A stretch of DNA of 64,000 nucleotides. Origin: Caldilineaceae bacterium. GTDB lineage: Bacteria > Chloroflexota > Anaerolineae > Caldilineales > Caldilineaceae. Position 1 is the first letter of the stretch, and every line of letters begins with the position of its first letter. The stretch lies in contig JALHQH010000052.1 of assembly GCA_022842065.1 (NCBI GenBank), positions 21,549 to 85,548 on the forward strand. The letters are read 5' to 3'. This document shows, piece after piece, positions 31,985 through 42,125 of this stretch. Made by a program: the position numbers and the translations under genes. The notes under the pieces are model-generated. The model ran no database searches. It was not told where the DNA came from and was given only the letters and a program-made list of their open reading frames with translations.

Positions 31985-32943
31985 AACCCCACTCCCATCG
32001 GCATAATGCCCAAAATTAAATAGAGCCCAGCTACCCAAAGCCCGGAACTGTTTTCCAGCCATTTTGCTCGCACCGGGGTGGGCTGGCGCACAAAGCCTAC
32101 CCCCTGCCAGGCCAGCACGCTTGCCATGCTCAACAAGGTGAGCGCGACCGGCCCGAAAAAGTTGATCTGCCAGGCCACCACCAGCGCACAACTCAATGCG
32201 AGTCCAATCGCCGCCAACCAAACCGCAATTGCGCGTCTGATCCCCCAACTGCTGCTATAACTTTCAACGCCGACGCGTTCTTGGGGCGGTGCCCACGTTT
32301 TGCGTCCAATCTCGATGACGATGCCGTTAAAAAAGCTGACGGCAAGAAACCAACCTAAACCGGCTGGTGCTGCCAAGGTATGCGGCAGCCAATCGGTCGC
32401 TGTCGCCAAGCCGTCCAGCAACGGCACGATCAGCATATGGCTCCAGAGATAGGTGAAGGGGCGCTGTTGCAGCCAATTCGGCACACCAAACTCAACCCGC
32501 ATCAACCCCATATAAGCCCACACTGCGCCAAGCGCAAGCAAGAGCAGCGGATGCAACCAAAGCGCCAAGGCGGCCTGAACAACGGCAGCCACCAAGCCAA
32601 CCCCCCGCAACTCAGTGAGCGTTACCAGCCCGCGTGGGACTGGTCGCTCCGGGCGGTAGCGGGCATCGGTCGCGGCATCTTTGTATTCATCGGCAATCCG
32701 CAATTGTAGAAAGCTGAGCAGCAGCATAATGAAGGCTGTAAGTCCACTTTGCCAGCTTGGCCACGCCAACTCACCGCGCAGCAAGGCCGAAAGGCAGACG
32801 GCGCAGAAGCTAAAACAGGCGATCAGCACACCATGTTTCACGAGCGGAAAACGCTCCTGTTGATAGCGCCAAAGGCGGATCGGTAACCCGGCTCTGGCGG
32901 TCGTTGTGGGCGGGTGTAATGGCTGATGCCGTAATTGGCTCAT
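31975..32943 (-). CDS. UbiA family prenyltransferase
   Basis: A 322-aa integral membrane protein with about eight helices. The first Asp-rich motif is LRIADEYKDAATDARYRPERPVPRG and the second conserved loop is EIGRKTWAPPQERVGVESYS, both variants of the UbiA prenyl-diphosphate/magnesium sites. It should transfer a prenyl group to an aromatic or lipid acceptor. It is the first gene of the operon; ATG 32943 has GAGG about 6 bases upstream. The second motif differs from typical ubiquinone or menaquinone enzymes, so a special acceptor is likely. Confidence 0.88.
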   Translation of the reverse strand: MSQLRHQPLHPPTTTARAGLPIRLWRYQQERFPLVKHGVLIACFSFCAVCLSALLRGELAWPSWQSGLTAFIMLLLSFLQLRIADEYKDAATDARYRPERPVPRGLVTLTELRGVGLVAAVVQAALALWLHPLLLLALGAVWAYMGLMRVEFGVPNWLQQRPFTYLWSHMLIVPLLDGLATATDWLPHTLAAPAGLGWFLAVSFFNGIVIEIGRKTWAPPQERVGVESYSSSWGIRRAIAVWLAAIGLALSCALVVAWQINFFGPVALTLLSMASVLAWQGVGFVRQPTPVRAKWLENSSGLWVAGLYLILGIMPMGVGLWF

Positions 32944-33244
32944 AGGTACCTCGTTTACTTGGCAGAATGACCAATGCGGAACAGGCAGCGATGTGCGCTG
33001 AAAGTGGAGGCGATGATGGTGTCAAGTGTAATGGTTCACAGGGGATCGCAACGCCTTGTGCCTAGCCAGTCCGTGACTGGCGGCAGGTCACCCACCATGT
33101 CGCGCACAGTTGTGGTTTACTGATTCATGACGACTGGTTGCTGTCTAGTGTAGCGGAAAGGCAAGGAGAAAGCCAGCGATTTGTAGCTGATTCGCGGGGC
33201 GCAGTTGACAGATTTTGTGGGGCAAGGGCGCGGAAATTTGGGGG
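32944..33244. other. Spacer upstream of the prenyl-lipid operon
   Basis: No gene is visible. It separates two minus-strand units: the defence pair (upstream) and the UbiA operon. It holds the hairpin at 33058-33091 and must contain the operon promoter, which I cannot pinpoint. Confidence 0.4.
33058..33091. repeat. Hairpin with CCAGTCCGTGACTGG core
   Basis: GCCAG pairs with CTGGC around the loop TCCGTGA, extended by imperfect GTGCCT/AGGTCAC pairing. Related to the hairpin at 17255-17287. Confidence 0.65.
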
Positions 33245-33811
33245 TTAGTCAGATAAGCTAATGCCGAGTTCACTCTCTACTACGGTGATAAAGCTTAAAT
33301 TTTCTGGATCTGCTTGCAGATACGCAATGAAACCGGCCTCATCGTCAGCGAAAAAGGTGCGAAGCTCCTTCATGCGTCGCACAAATTTATTGCGGTAAGC
33401 AGCAATGGTTGGATCATTCCAGCGTAGAAAATCGATTAGGTTTTGGGCGGCGCGATCATCCGCGTGTACGGGCTGAAACTGGCCGTTCTTGTATTCGATG
33501 CGCCTGGATACAGTTGGATCATGTGGTAGTAAGATTGGCAGAAAGTGCTCAATCGAACGTTTATGCATGTTGACCCAACGATGCACCGCATACCAATTCC
33601 AATAGCTATCCTGCGGGGTTCCCTTCAAACGATCATCAAAGTGTTCAATATCAAGGGCATCGATAGGAGCGACATAGCGTTCGGTATAAGCACAATAGCC
33701 CCGTTGTTCCGTAAGCAAAGTATCGCGGATTTTGGCGCGCTGACTTTTAACCCCATAGTGCCAAGCTTCTGTAATAATTGATGAGTTGGGTGATTTATGT
33801 AGGTATTTCAT
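33245..33811 (-). CDS. HNH endonuclease-like protein, PtuB-like
   Basis: A 188-aa protein. RGYCAYTERYVAPIDALDIEHFDDR (Cys40, His57) followed by NWYAVHRWVNMHK has the layout of the HNH/His-Me finger domain of PtuB and the retron-associated TIGR02646 group. The start ATG 33811 lies 17 bases inside the ATPase gene; a TTG at 33820 is an alternative and there is no clear ribosome binding site, so expression probably depends on translational coupling. With the ATPase it forms a Septu-like pair, where the ATPase senses phage and the HNH subunit cuts nucleic acid. One zinc-site Cys pair of typical members appears reduced (CAYT rather than CxxC). Confidence 0.75.
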   Translation of the reverse strand: MKYLHKSPNSSIITEAWHYGVKSQRAKIRDTLLTEQRGYCAYTERYVAPIDALDIEHFDDRLKGTPQDSYWNWYAVHRWVNMHKRSIEHFLPILLPHDPTVSRRIEYKNGQFQPVHADDRAAQNLIDFLRWNDPTIAAYRNKFVRRMKELRTFFADDEAGFIAYLQADPENLSFITVVESELGISLSD

Positions 33812-35177
33812 CGGGGGCAAAATTGTAGGCGTTGCCGATTTGGGTGTATTCGTCTAAAAGTGCACGTTTTGTCGCAGGATCTTTGGCGGCGGCGATGGTG
33901 CGTCGCAATGCCAAAAACCGTTCCCACTGTTCAATTCCTTTTTTGCCGTAAAGGCTGCGTACGCCGAAATCATTCAGCAAGAGGTCATTCGGGTCATCCC
34001 CTTCGGGCGAAACGCCGCTGCGCCAGTGTACAGCACCGTGCTCGTCAAATTCGAGAATAAACCGTTCTTCTGCGCGAAATTGGGCCGCGATGACCGGGCT
34101 ATGGGTAGCGACCATGAACTGCGTGTGCTCGATGATCGACACATAGCGTTCAATAATGTCATAGAGTAGATCTGGGAAGAGGCTTAACTCCGGTTCATCT
34201 AACAGCAGAAAGCCACGATTGATGGTGCGATTAAAATAAAGGGCATAAATATGGCCGAAGCGAAAGATAAAGTTGCGAATGCCGCTGCTCAACAGATTAT
34301 AGGGTACCGCTTCTTGCGTTGCCTTTAATTTGATGTAAGCTTCCAGGTTTTCATTGAGTTGTACTGGAATTTTGACACTTTGGGTGTCGAAGGCTAACCC
34401 AGCGCGTTCTAGGATCAAGTTCCATTGTGTGGCTAAGCCGGTGAGGATTTCTGGATGGGTGGCATTGAACTGTTGGCGCGCTTGGGCGACAGAGAGCGAT
34501 TGCACTTCGGTGGCGTTGAGAAAGATCTGAAAATCATTCTCGCGCTTTTTGATCTGATAAATAAGAAAATTCCAGAATTCTTCCACCTGATCGTACGCGA
34601 CACGATGGAATGCAGGCAGGTTGTTGAAGAGTGTCAGCGCCGTACTGAGATCAGTATGGGGAAGGTCAACAAGCTCGCCACCTGCTTTCACTAAACTAGC
34701 ACCATCTGGTGGTGCATAAATAGCTAGATCGGTGTTATTGGGACGTAAGCGAATTTTGTCAAGGACTGCAAGTTGTGAGGGTGGTAACTGCTTGATGAGT
34801 GCATCTACTTCCACTGATGTCAGCTCAGATGTCCACAACGTCTGCCAAGCTGGATTTGCTTCAACGTTTGCATCAAAACAAAAGGTGCCGAAGCGTTGAA
34901 TTATTGTGACGTAATAATCTTTGGTATCAAGCTGAATCCGAAAACCAATAAAACTCTTGTATGTCTCACTTTCCCATTTTAAAGGAATCGGCACACCTCG
35001 TTCAAGAAACTGGGCAATGAGTGCCAGCAACGTGGATTTCCCTGTGGCATTGGCCCCGATCAAGCAGACCTTGGTCAGCGCTTCTCCTGTGTTGTGATCG
35101 ACTAGCGGCAAGTAAAAGGAACGAAACTGCCGGTAATCTTTCAATAAAATTGCCGTAATGCGCATCGTCTCGGCCAT
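33795..35177 (-). CDS. AAA/ABC-type ATPase, PtuA-like
   Basis: A 460-aa SMC/ABC-like ATPase. Walker A is GANATGKST (residues 41-49); the late segment FLLLDEPELSLFP holds Walker B with the D-loop region, and MVATHSPVIA is the switch His. This AAA_21/OLD-like arrangement with a following HNH gene matches Septu PtuA. Start ATG 35177 has AGGGAC about 7 bases upstream; ATG 35165 is possible. Base composition is slightly more AT-rich than neighbours, consistent with acquisition, but there is no visible mobile element here. Confidence 0.8.
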   Translation of the reverse strand: MAETMRITAILLKDYRQFRSFYLPLVDHNTGEALTKVCLIGANATGKSTLLALIAQFLERGVPIPLKWESETYKSFIGFRIQLDTKDYYVTIIQRFGTFCFDANVEANPAWQTLWTSELTSVEVDALIKQLPPSQLAVLDKIRLRPNNTDLAIYAPPDGASLVKAGGELVDLPHTDLSTALTLFNNLPAFHRVAYDQVEEFWNFLIYQIKKRENDFQIFLNATEVQSLSVAQARQQFNATHPEILTGLATQWNLILERAGLAFDTQSVKIPVQLNENLEAYIKLKATQEAVPYNLLSSGIRNFIFRFGHIYALYFNRTINRGFLLLDEPELSLFPDLLYDIIERYVSIIEHTQFMVATHSPVIAAQFRAEERFILEFDEHGAVHWRSGVSPEGDDPNDLLLNDFGVRSLYGKKGIEQWERFLALRRTIAAAKDPATKRALLDEYTQIGNAYNFAPDEIPT

Positions 35178-35322
35178 AAAAAGTCCCTGAATTACCTTTG
35201 CTACGACAATCCGCTAAGCTTAGTGATGAGTCTAAGCAATGATCCTATAAGGAATAGGATGATCTGTCAATCCTGAGTCACCACCAGCCAGCAATACGCA
35301 AGATCTATTTGTACCGACCATT

Positions 35323-37281
35323 TCAATCGATGGTTACCGGCAGCGTAGTCAGAATGATCCGATCTTCCCCCGCATAGTGACCAGCCACTACCTTGAGCCG
35401 GGTGCCTGTACCGTCATATAGACCAATTTGGAGCTGATAACCCTGCGTGCGATCTACAGCGGCCAGTGGTAACTGATACTCGTCGCGCAGAAATTCACCT
35501 GGTTGCCAACTAGTGGTGGGGCAGGTGCGGTGGCAGGGTGGATTATCAAAGCCAGTGACAAATTTGCCATTCGCATCGAGCAGTTGGACAAAGACGGTGT
35601 AATCCTGGGTGGGGGCTTGCCGGGCCTGCCAGTAGAGCGCAACATTGAGCACCGGTTGCCCTGCCATCTCCCCCTGCGCCAGATCATAGCCCAGTAAGTC
35701 GATGCCATCGGCGAAGGTAGACTTGTAGGCAACCTGCGGTGGTTGCGCCTGAAATTGGGGGGGAAAGTAAAGATAGAGCGTATTACCATAGGGATCAAAC
35801 TGGTCGATGGTGTAGAACCAGCGGTAGTAGGTGTGCAAGGTGGCAAAGAAGGCGTCGCGCTCGCCATAGATCTGTTCCAGATCAAACTCGGTAAAGGCGA
35901 CCGCGGCCACTGGGCTGGCTAGATCTGCGAGCAGGATCTCGTTGTTGATCACCCTGTACGCGCGTGCCTGTTCGGCGTCCCAGGTGGGCCGGTAGGCAAA
36001 GATCGACATTTCATAGCCGGGCGGGGTGGCGCGTTCTGCTTCTAATGCCAAGTGTTGATTGAAGGTGAGGATCGTGCCGGTGGTCGGCACATATTGGGCA
36101 ACCAGCGCTGCCGTCCGTCGTACCAAGGCGATTTGATTGTGCAGCGGCGTGGTCAATGTCCCATCGCGCCAGACCGCGCGCAGTTGTAAGGTACTATGGA
36201 GGAGGAGCAAGCCCCCGACCAGTGCCGCCCAGCCCAGCCTGCCGCGGCGTTCTGTTGGCCAACTACGGGCCAACAAACAACTGCCGACAATACACATCAT
36301 GGGCAGTTGGAGCGCGTTATAGTAGCTGTCGGTGGTGCGCGGTAGCAGATGGGCCACAAACAAACCCGCGACCATCAGGATCATGGTGGGGATGATCAAC
36401 ATGTTGCGCGCGGTCCATGCCCCTTGGGTGCGGGTGCGCCCATACCACAAGATTGCCCCCAGATTTAACAAAATCGGCACGCCGAAATCGAGCGCGGTGC
36501 GCAGCGTGCGGTCGCGAATTTTGAGCAGTCGCCAACTCGTGCGCAAAATGCGATCCAGGTGAAAACCCCAAATATCATAGAGCATCAGTTCCGGGCTGTG
36601 CAGCCAGAACCAGCCCAGGATCAGGCCAAGGGTGCCCAGGGTCGTCCCACCGATCCAGCAGAAGGCCCGCCATTTAAACTGGCTGGTCAGCAATAGATAG
36701 AGCAGAAAGGGAGGGAGAACAACGACGGTGGAGAGCCGGGTGCAGACGGCCAGGCAGATGAGGAGGGTAGCCACGCCATTGCGGGTTGACTCGTGCCAAC
36801 TGAGCAGTGAAACATAGAGCGCGGTCGCAATCAAGCCGGCTGTCAGTGCATAAGTGGCCGTGTAGGTGTATTGGGTGGCGGCAAAGCAGGAGGTGGCCAG
36901 GAGTGCCAGACAAAGTAGCCCCGCCCGCCGCCCGGCTAACCGCTGGGCGGTCGCGGCACTTAACAGCCAGGCCCCCAATGCCAACAGCACCGTTAAGGCG
37001 CGACCTTGATAAAGACCAATCCCAAAGAGCTGGCTGAAGAGCCCATAGACATAAGGGAGCAGGGGGGTCTGGGTATAGGCGAAATCCTGGTAGAGCACTT
37101 TGCCCCCATAGACCAGTTTCGCTGCCCCCAGATACCACCCTTCATCCAGGTTGACGCGCCGAAAAAAGAGGAGAAAAAGCAACTCAAGTAGAATAACAAG
37201 GATAACGAATGCGGTCAATCGACGCGCCCAGGGTATGAACGCTGGGCGCGTCAGTCGTCTCTGGATCAAATCTATCTTCAC
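35323..37281 (-). CDS. GT-C family (PMT_2/GT39-like) membrane glycosyltransferase
   Basis: A 652-aa protein with roughly eleven transmembrane helices in its first 380 residues and an extracytoplasmic C-terminal domain. The first loop motif NLDEGWYLGAA carries the acidic pair used by GT-C enzymes that take polyprenyl-phosphate-linked sugars. The C-terminal domain (about 400-652) ends in a beta-rich region (VLNVALYWQARQAPTQDYTVFVQLLDANG) seen in many Chloroflexi GT-C proteins. It probably glycosylates a surface protein or polymer. The ATG is 7 bases after the downstream-strand neighbour; it forms a unit with the following SH3/glycosidase genes. Confidence 0.8.
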   Translation of the reverse strand: MKIDLIQRRLTRPAFIPWARRLTAFVILVILLELLFLLFFRRVNLDEGWYLGAAKLVYGGKVLYQDFAYTQTPLLPYVYGLFSQLFGIGLYQGRALTVLLALGAWLLSAATAQRLAGRRAGLLCLALLATSCFAATQYTYTATYALTAGLIATALYVSLLSWHESTRNGVATLLICLAVCTRLSTVVVLPPFLLYLLLTSQFKWRAFCWIGGTTLGTLGLILGWFWLHSPELMLYDIWGFHLDRILRTSWRLLKIRDRTLRTALDFGVPILLNLGAILWYGRTRTQGAWTARNMLIIPTMILMVAGLFVAHLLPRTTDSYYNALQLPMMCIVGSCLLARSWPTERRGRLGWAALVGGLLLLHSTLQLRAVWRDGTLTTPLHNQIALVRRTAALVAQYVPTTGTILTFNQHLALEAERATPPGYEMSIFAYRPTWDAEQARAYRVINNEILLADLASPVAAVAFTEFDLEQIYGERDAFFATLHTYYRWFYTIDQFDPYGNTLYLYFPPQFQAQPPQVAYKSTFADGIDLLGYDLAQGEMAGQPVLNVALYWQARQAPTQDYTVFVQLLDANGKFVTGFDNPPCHRTCPTTSWQPGEFLRDEYQLPLAAVDRTQGYQLQIGLYDGTGTRLKVVAGHYAGEDRIILTTLPVTID

Positions 37282-37287
37282 CAGCGG

Positions 37288-38925
37288 TTATTGTGGGCGT
37301 GCTGGGTCATACGGACAGAATTGACCGCGCGCCCGGTTGAAGTGATCACAGAGCACAATGTACGCGGCGCGGAACTTGAGGTCGGGATAGCCAGGATCCA
37401 TGATCGCCCACCAGTATTGCTCTTCGTCCTGTGGATTGCCATCTTCCAACCAATCGATATTGGGCATGGTCAACATACTCATCAAGCCGATCCAGGGTTG
37501 CCAGTTGGCAGCGGCGTAGACATAGGCGCGCTTGAGGTAATCAGCCTGCACAAACTGGTCAATGCCGGCATCCGCCCCATGCCACTTGTAGTCAGGGTTG
37601 ACCGAGTCATAGGTCCAGCCAAATTCGAGCAGCACAACCCGTTTGCCCTCATCACCATTGCGCACCATAATCGCGCGGATATCTTCGACATGGCGGAAGG
37701 CAAAGAAGCGGTAGCCGCCATACTTCTGGCTGGCGGCTGCTTCGGCGGGATCTAGTTCGGGCGGTGCGGCAAAACCGGCACCGTGGACCCCAAGCATGTC
37801 AAAGTAGCCGTTGCTGCTGCCCATTGCTTTGTAAAGTTCTTCGTAAAAGAGATCATCGGGCATGGCAACATTGCTGTTGTCACCGGTTGGGGCCATGCCC
37901 GCGTTGATGACGATCGCATTGGGATTGGCCCGTTTGATCGCCGCATAGGTTTTGCGCAACATTTCCGCATATTGGGCCGGGTTGGGGCGCTGATTGCCCC
38001 ACTCACGCCCCAGATTGGGCTCGTTCCAGATCTGATAGGCGTGGATACAGCCGACAGCCTGGGCGCTACAGTTGTAGCGGCTGGCAAGGGCAAAGGCATA
38101 GTCGGCAAAGTTGTCGATATTGCCGGGGGGCGCGCCGGCCCAAAAATTGGTCAGATCCGGATCGGTGCTCAGGCGGGCGAGCAATTTCAGGTTATGGGTG
38201 CGTGCATGGGTGACGGCAAAATCGGCGCGTGCCCAATCAAACTGCCCTTTGCCGGCCCCTTCAATCGTTTCCCAGGCAAAAGATTGTTTGACCCAGTTAA
38301 AACCACCATCTTCCATCAATTTCAGATCGCGATCGGCCACTTCCTGTTTCCACCAGAGGAATGCTTGTGCGCCAAAGTCTGGGCTGAGCATACTCCCGGC
38401 AAGGGCTGGGCCACTGGTCGCCGGTGCTTGGGGCGGGGTTGTGGCGGTCGAACCGCTGTCGGTTGTCGGTGTATTCGGTGCCGCGGTTGCACCGGCACCA
38501 ATCGTGACAAACTCGGCTGCAATCCAGCCAACGGCCGTGCCATTCTGTGCAACTTGTACCCACTGACCATCCGCACTGCGGCCAAGCAATGCGAACTGTT
38601 GCCCTTGTGTTGCAGTGGTGACAATGGCATCGTTGGTGCTGGAGCCGCCGCGTATGTTGACCAACTCGGCGTTAATCGTCACAACCTCTTGCGCGGGGTC
38701 CGCTGCTGGGGCGCTGGCCGCCGTTGGTTGAGCTTCGGCGGCGGGCGCGTTGTTACCGGTCGCGCCGGTGTCAACTGCGGTCGGCGCGGTCGGCGTGGCG
38801 GGGCTCTCCGCGGCCGGCGCGCCGGCTGGGGTTTTGGTGGGGGTTGGAGTTGCTTCGGGACCAGAACCGCAGGCGCTGGTCAGCAGCAATGTCAAGACAA
38901 CCCAGTAAATAAGCAATTTCTTCAT
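37288..38925 (-). CDS. Lipoprotein with SH3b domain and glycosidase (GH39/GH5-like) domain
   Basis: A 545-aa predicted lipoprotein. A signal peptide ends in the lipobox LTSAC (Cys19), followed by a low-complexity Thr/Pro/Ala linker, one SH3b domain (residues about 100-160: [14 protein letters not shown]...[14 protein letters not shown]) and a TIM-barrel glycosidase domain. The acid/base is in [13 protein letters not shown], and the nucleophile in [14 protein letters not shown] 38925 has AAGGA 7 bases upstream. It is paralogous to the next gene and directly downstream of it. The glycan target is unknown. Confidence 0.82.
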   Translation of the reverse strand: MKKLLIYWVVLTLLLTSACGSGPEATPTPTKTPAGAPAAESPATPTAPTAVDTGATGNNAPAAEAQPTAASAPAADPAQEVVTINAELVNIRGGSSTNDAIVTTATQGQQFALLGRSADGQWVQVAQNGTAVGWIAAEFVTIGAGATAAPNTPTTDSGSTATTPPQAPATSGPALAGSMLSPDFGAQAFLWWKQEVADRDLKLMEDGGFNWVKQSFAWETIEGAGKGQFDWARADFAVTHARTHNLKLLARLSTDPDLTNFWAGAPPGNIDNFADYAFALASRYNCSAQAVGCIHAYQIWNEPNLGREWGNQRPNPAQYAEMLRKTYAAIKRANPNAIVINAGMAPTGDNSNVAMPDDLFYEELYKAMGSSNGYFDMLGVHGAGFAAPPELDPAEAAASQKYGGYRFFAFRHVEDIRAIMVRNGDEGKRVVLLEFGWTYDSVNPDYKWHGADAGIDQFVQADYLKRAYVYAAANWQPWIGLMSMLTMPNIDWLEDGNPQDEEQYWWAIMDPGYPDLKFRAAYIVLCDHFNRARGQFCPYDPARPQ

Positions 38926-39016
38926 TGACGGTTCCTTTATATTCTGCACTGTTTGCGCAGCAACGTTTTCACTGGCGGCAAAACACTGCTGCGCAAAACA
39001 ACCGCAGTCTAGTCGG

Positions 39017-40789
39017 CTATTTCGGCATTGACTTGAGGGCGTCGTAGACTGGTTTGCCCACAATGCTCCACTGGGCCATTTCGCCGTAATTATAGTTTAG
39101 ATTCCAGAGAAAGGCGACGCCGACCCACCCCCAGTTGCGCATCATGTTGTACGCTTCGACCGTATATTGGGCCTGTTGTGATGCCGAGTTATAGGCCGAG
39201 TACTCGTAGCCGGGGTGGGGCGACTGGCTCGACGCCCAGCCAAATTCGGTGAGCCAGAGCCGTTTGTTAACATCGCCATTTTGGACCATCACGGCCCGGC
39301 TCTCTTCCATTGTGCTGCGGAAATAGAAGCTGCGATGATTGACATGTGACGGCGCATTGTAGCTGCCTGCCTGCCAATCCTGAATGGTGACCGATGGTGG
39401 ATTGCCATAACCGCTGGGATGGATGCCAATGCCGTCACTGTAGTTGGCCAGCCCATTCGCATACATTTGGCGCAGATAGGTGATATCATCTACCGCGACG
39501 GGGCTATCTCCAGTCGGTGTTGTGCCGCCGCTGATCACGAGCATTGACGGACAGGCCCCTTTGATCGCCACATAGGAACGGCGCAGCAGGTCCATATAAA
39601 GTCCAGCATCTAGCGGAAAACCTTCCCACTCGCGTTGCAGATTTTGTTCATTCCAAACTTCAATCGCGCCTAAGCGGCCACAGTAGCGCCCAGCGATCTG
39701 TCCGACAAAGTTGGCAAAAGCATTAAAATCGTTGGGCGGGCCACCGGTGCCGGGTTTGTCGGGCCGGGTCCACTGCGGCGCAGTCACCACGCTGAACAGC
39801 ACATTGAGATTATTGCCGCGCATCACGTCGATGATCTGATCCATCTCAGTCCAGTTCACCGCGCCCGGCTCATTTTCCACAAATTCCCAGCGGACTTGCT
39901 GTTTCACCCACGGAAAACCAATGTCATTGGCCATTGCTGCGGAACCAGCTTTGTCCCCTTGCCAGGCGTTGACCTGGATGCCATAGCCGAAGAAACCGCC
40001 ACCAGATGGGGGCGGTGCGCCGGCAACGGGTGCGGCGCTAGTCGTCGCCGCGGTCGTGGCCGGCGCTACCGCAACCGGTGCTGCCGGCAACTCTTCCGCA
40101 CTCAAGGTGGGTAAACCATCAAGCGTGCCGACAAGCCTCGTCAGTGCGCCCAAGACCCAAACCGGTTCAGCTTCGCCCGCAAGGCGCACCTGATACCAGT
40201 CACCCGCAGCGTTGCGTGCCAGGATTGGTAGCGCCGTGCCTGCAGAGACAGACGAGGCAATCGCGTAATTTGTTCCAGGACCACGGCGGATATTCATGCG
40301 CGCGGGGGTAGTATACGCGGTGGGTTGGTCAGTTGCCGCGGCAGCGGTTACGGCAGGCGCGGCGGTTTCAACAGGGGTACTTGGGGTCGTTGCGCCGATC
40401 TCGACCAGGCTACCGGCAATGGGGGCGGCAATGGGGGCGGCACCATCCAGCCGTTCGGCATAGGTCGCGAAGATCCAGCCACTGCTGCCATCGGCCAAGG
40501 TGACGCGGTACCACGCATTATCAGCACTCGTTTCATCAACCTGCACCTGCGTGCCAAAGAGCAATTTGGCAACGATCCCGTTGTTGGCCCCCGGCCCACT
40601 GCGGACATTGAGCCGGTCCGCCGTAATTGTCACCGCAAAGGCGGCATTGTCCTGCACCCGCGGGGCCGCGCTCACTGCTTGCCCTGTGCTGAGTGTGAGC
40701 AGGACCAGCGCACTTAAAGTTACAAACAGAACGAGGGGGCGGGGAAAAAACGAAAGAGCGGCACAAAATGTTTTGCTGACTTGCTTCAT
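39017..40789 (-). CDS. Secreted protein with two SH3b domains and glycosidase domain
   Basis: A 590-aa exported protein with a signal peptide (about residues 1-42, hydrophobic core [15 protein letters not shown]). Two SH3b domains ([14 protein letters not shown]...[11 protein letters not shown] and [14 protein letters not shown]...[10 protein letters not shown]) lead to a TIM-barrel domain with [13 protein letters not shown] (acid/base Glu; Gln replaces the Pro of the paralogue) and [11 protein letters not shown] (nucleophile Glu). The barrel is clearly related to that of the downstream gene, indicating tandem duplication. SH3b domains suggest cell-wall or surface anchoring. An AGGAG lies 11 bases before the ATG. 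Confidence 0.82.
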   Translation of the reverse strand: MKQVSKTFCAALSFFPRPLVLFVTLSALVLLTLSTGQAVSAAPRVQDNAAFAVTITADRLNVRSGPGANNGIVAKLLFGTQVQVDETSADNAWYRVTLADGSSGWIFATYAERLDGAAPIAAPIAGSLVEIGATTPSTPVETAAPAVTAAAATDQPTAYTTPARMNIRRGPGTNYAIASSVSAGTALPILARNAAGDWYQVRLAGEAEPVWVLGALTRLVGTLDGLPTLSAEELPAAPVAVAPATTAATTSAAPVAGAPPPSGGGFFGYGIQVNAWQGDKAGSAAMANDIGFPWVKQQVRWEFVENEPGAVNWTEMDQIIDVMRGNNLNVLFSVVTAPQWTRPDKPGTGGPPNDFNAFANFVGQIAGRYCGRLGAIEVWNEQNLQREWEGFPLDAGLYMDLLRRSYVAIKGACPSMLVISGGTTPTGDSPVAVDDITYLRQMYANGLANYSDGIGIHPSGYGNPPSVTIQDWQAGSYNAPSHVNHRSFYFRSTMEESRAVMVQNGDVNKRLWLTEFGWASSQSPHPGYEYSAYNSASQQAQYTVEAYNMMRNWGWVGVAFLWNLNYNYGEMAQWSIVGKPVYDALKSMPK

Positions 40790-41179
40790 TACCTAAGATT
40801 CTCCTCTTGCCTAAGCGACCGGTTACCGATTGGGTTGGGCTACTGCGGTTGATTGTTGGTGTTGGGCGTTTTTTGTAAATTATACTGGAGATTGGATGAT
40901 TCATACTTTTTAGATCGGTGAGAAATTCACCATCATCCATTTCTGCTTGTCATTGAGTCCGAATGCATAGATTAAAGCATCTTGCAGAATTCCGAAAAAT
41001 CTGTTGTTGGCCATCCACTAAAAATCTAGTCGATCTTAATCTGGAAATCGCCAACCGCCACAATTCAGTGGCGATGAACCCGCTTATAAGTTACCGAATT
41101 GACAAGCCCGCGACCAATCGTCTATTGTATAGGCATTCTATGTTTGTATACGTCCCTGATGAGAAGGAGAATAGCTTTC
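40790..41179. promoter_or_regulatory. Divergent spacer between glycosidase and PIG-L genes
   Basis: No gene is visible. A promoter for the rightward gene is suggested by a perfect TTGACA (41099-41104), an 18-base spacer and TATTGT (41123-41128), 50 bases before the PIG-L start. The leftward promoter is not identified. Confidence 0.5.
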
Positions 41180-42010
41180 ATGGCAGAAGCAACTCAAGTC
41201 GCTGATCCTAAAGCGCAGACTGCGGAGACACCTGTCACCGCATTTGAAGTCGCTGAATTGCAGACGACCGGCGACGAGCAGAGCGGCCCAGCCGCCACCC
41301 CCGAATCACCTGTCCCCGCCGAAGAAAAAGAAGAACTCAAACGCGTCCTCCTGATCGCCGCCCACCCCGATGATCCTGAATTTGGCTGTGGCGGCACCAT
41401 GGCAAAGTGGGCCAACGCGGGCAAAGAGATCACCTATATCTTGCTCACCAGCGGTGACAAGGGCAGCCGCGATCCCAACCTACGCCCCGGTCAGCTCGCC
41501 ACCCGTCGCGAAGAAGAGCAACGCGCTGCGGCCAAGGAGACGGGCGTACAGGAGGTGATCTTCTTACGCCACCCCGATGGCCTGCTTGACAACACGCTTG
41601 AACTACGCCGCCAACTTGTCCATTATATTCGTCGCCTGAAACCCCATATTGTGGTCGCGATTGATCCCTGGAAACATTATCAACTGCACCCTGATCACCG
41701 CGCGGCTGGTCAAGCCTCACTGGACGCCGTGTGGGCGGCACGCGAGTGGCATATCTTTGGCGAGCAGCTCCAAGGGGATGAAGAGCCTTGGCGCACCAAG
41801 GAAGTGTACCTCTTCTGGACCGATAACACCGACTACTGGGAAGATGTCACCGACGGCATCGACAAACGGATTGCTGCCCTTGCCTGTCACGTCAGCCAGG
41901 TAGGCACCGACCGCCAGAAACTCGACGAACGCATCCGCGAACGTTCACGCAAAGCCGGAGAAGAACCCGGTTTTGCCTATGCCGAAGGTTTCAAGTTGAT
42001 TAAATTTTAG
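41180..42010 (+). CDS. PIG-L family (LmbE-like) deacetylase
   Basis: A 276-aa zinc-dependent N-deacetylase. The zinc motif AHPDDPE (His62, Asp64, Asp65) and the later LHPDH supply the metal ligands. A roughly 50-residue acidic, Pro-rich N-terminal tail without signal sequence precedes the domain. Known members deacetylate GlcNAc-linked lipids or mycothiol/bacillithiol precursors; which applies is unknown. I choose ATG 41180 because GAGAAGGAGA lies 9 bases upstream. Confidence 0.9.
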   Translation: MAEATQVADPKAQTAETPVTAFEVAELQTTGDEQSGPAATPESPVPAEEKEELKRVLLIAAHPDDPEFGCGGTMAKWANAGKEITYILLTSGDKGSRDPNLRPGQLATRREEEQRAAAKETGVQEVIFLRHPDGLLDNTLELRRQLVHYIRRLKPHIVVAIDPWKHYQLHPDHRAAGQASLDAVWAAREWHIFGEQLQGDEEPWRTKEVYLFWTDNTDYWEDVTDGIDKRIAALACHVSQVGTDRQKLDERIRERSRKAGEEPGFAYAEGFKLIKF

Positions 42011-42012
42011 TA

Positions 42013-42112
42013 GAGTGGCAGAGTTGCAAGGTGGCAAAGTCGCAGGGTTATTTTACCACCTTGCAACTCTGCCACCTTGCTACCTTGCAACTTTGCCACT
42101 CTGCCACTTTTA
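42013..42112. repeat. Period-8 inverted array between PIG-L and phosphatase genes
   Basis: Left units GTGGCAGA, GTTGCAAG, GTGGCAAA, GTCGCAGG; right units GCAACTCT, GCCACCTT, GCTACCTT, GCAACTTT, GCCACTCT. All are 8 bases long and the halves are complementary, separated by a short TTATTTTA spacer. The genes on either side read in the same direction, so it may attenuate or insulate. Confidence 0.9.
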
Positions 42113-42125
42113 TAAAGGAATCCTC

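Noticed and set aside
37783..38928. 381-residue open frame on the plus strand
   Set aside because: It is antisense to the SH3b/glycosidase lipoprotein, which has clear domain motifs and a ribosome binding site.
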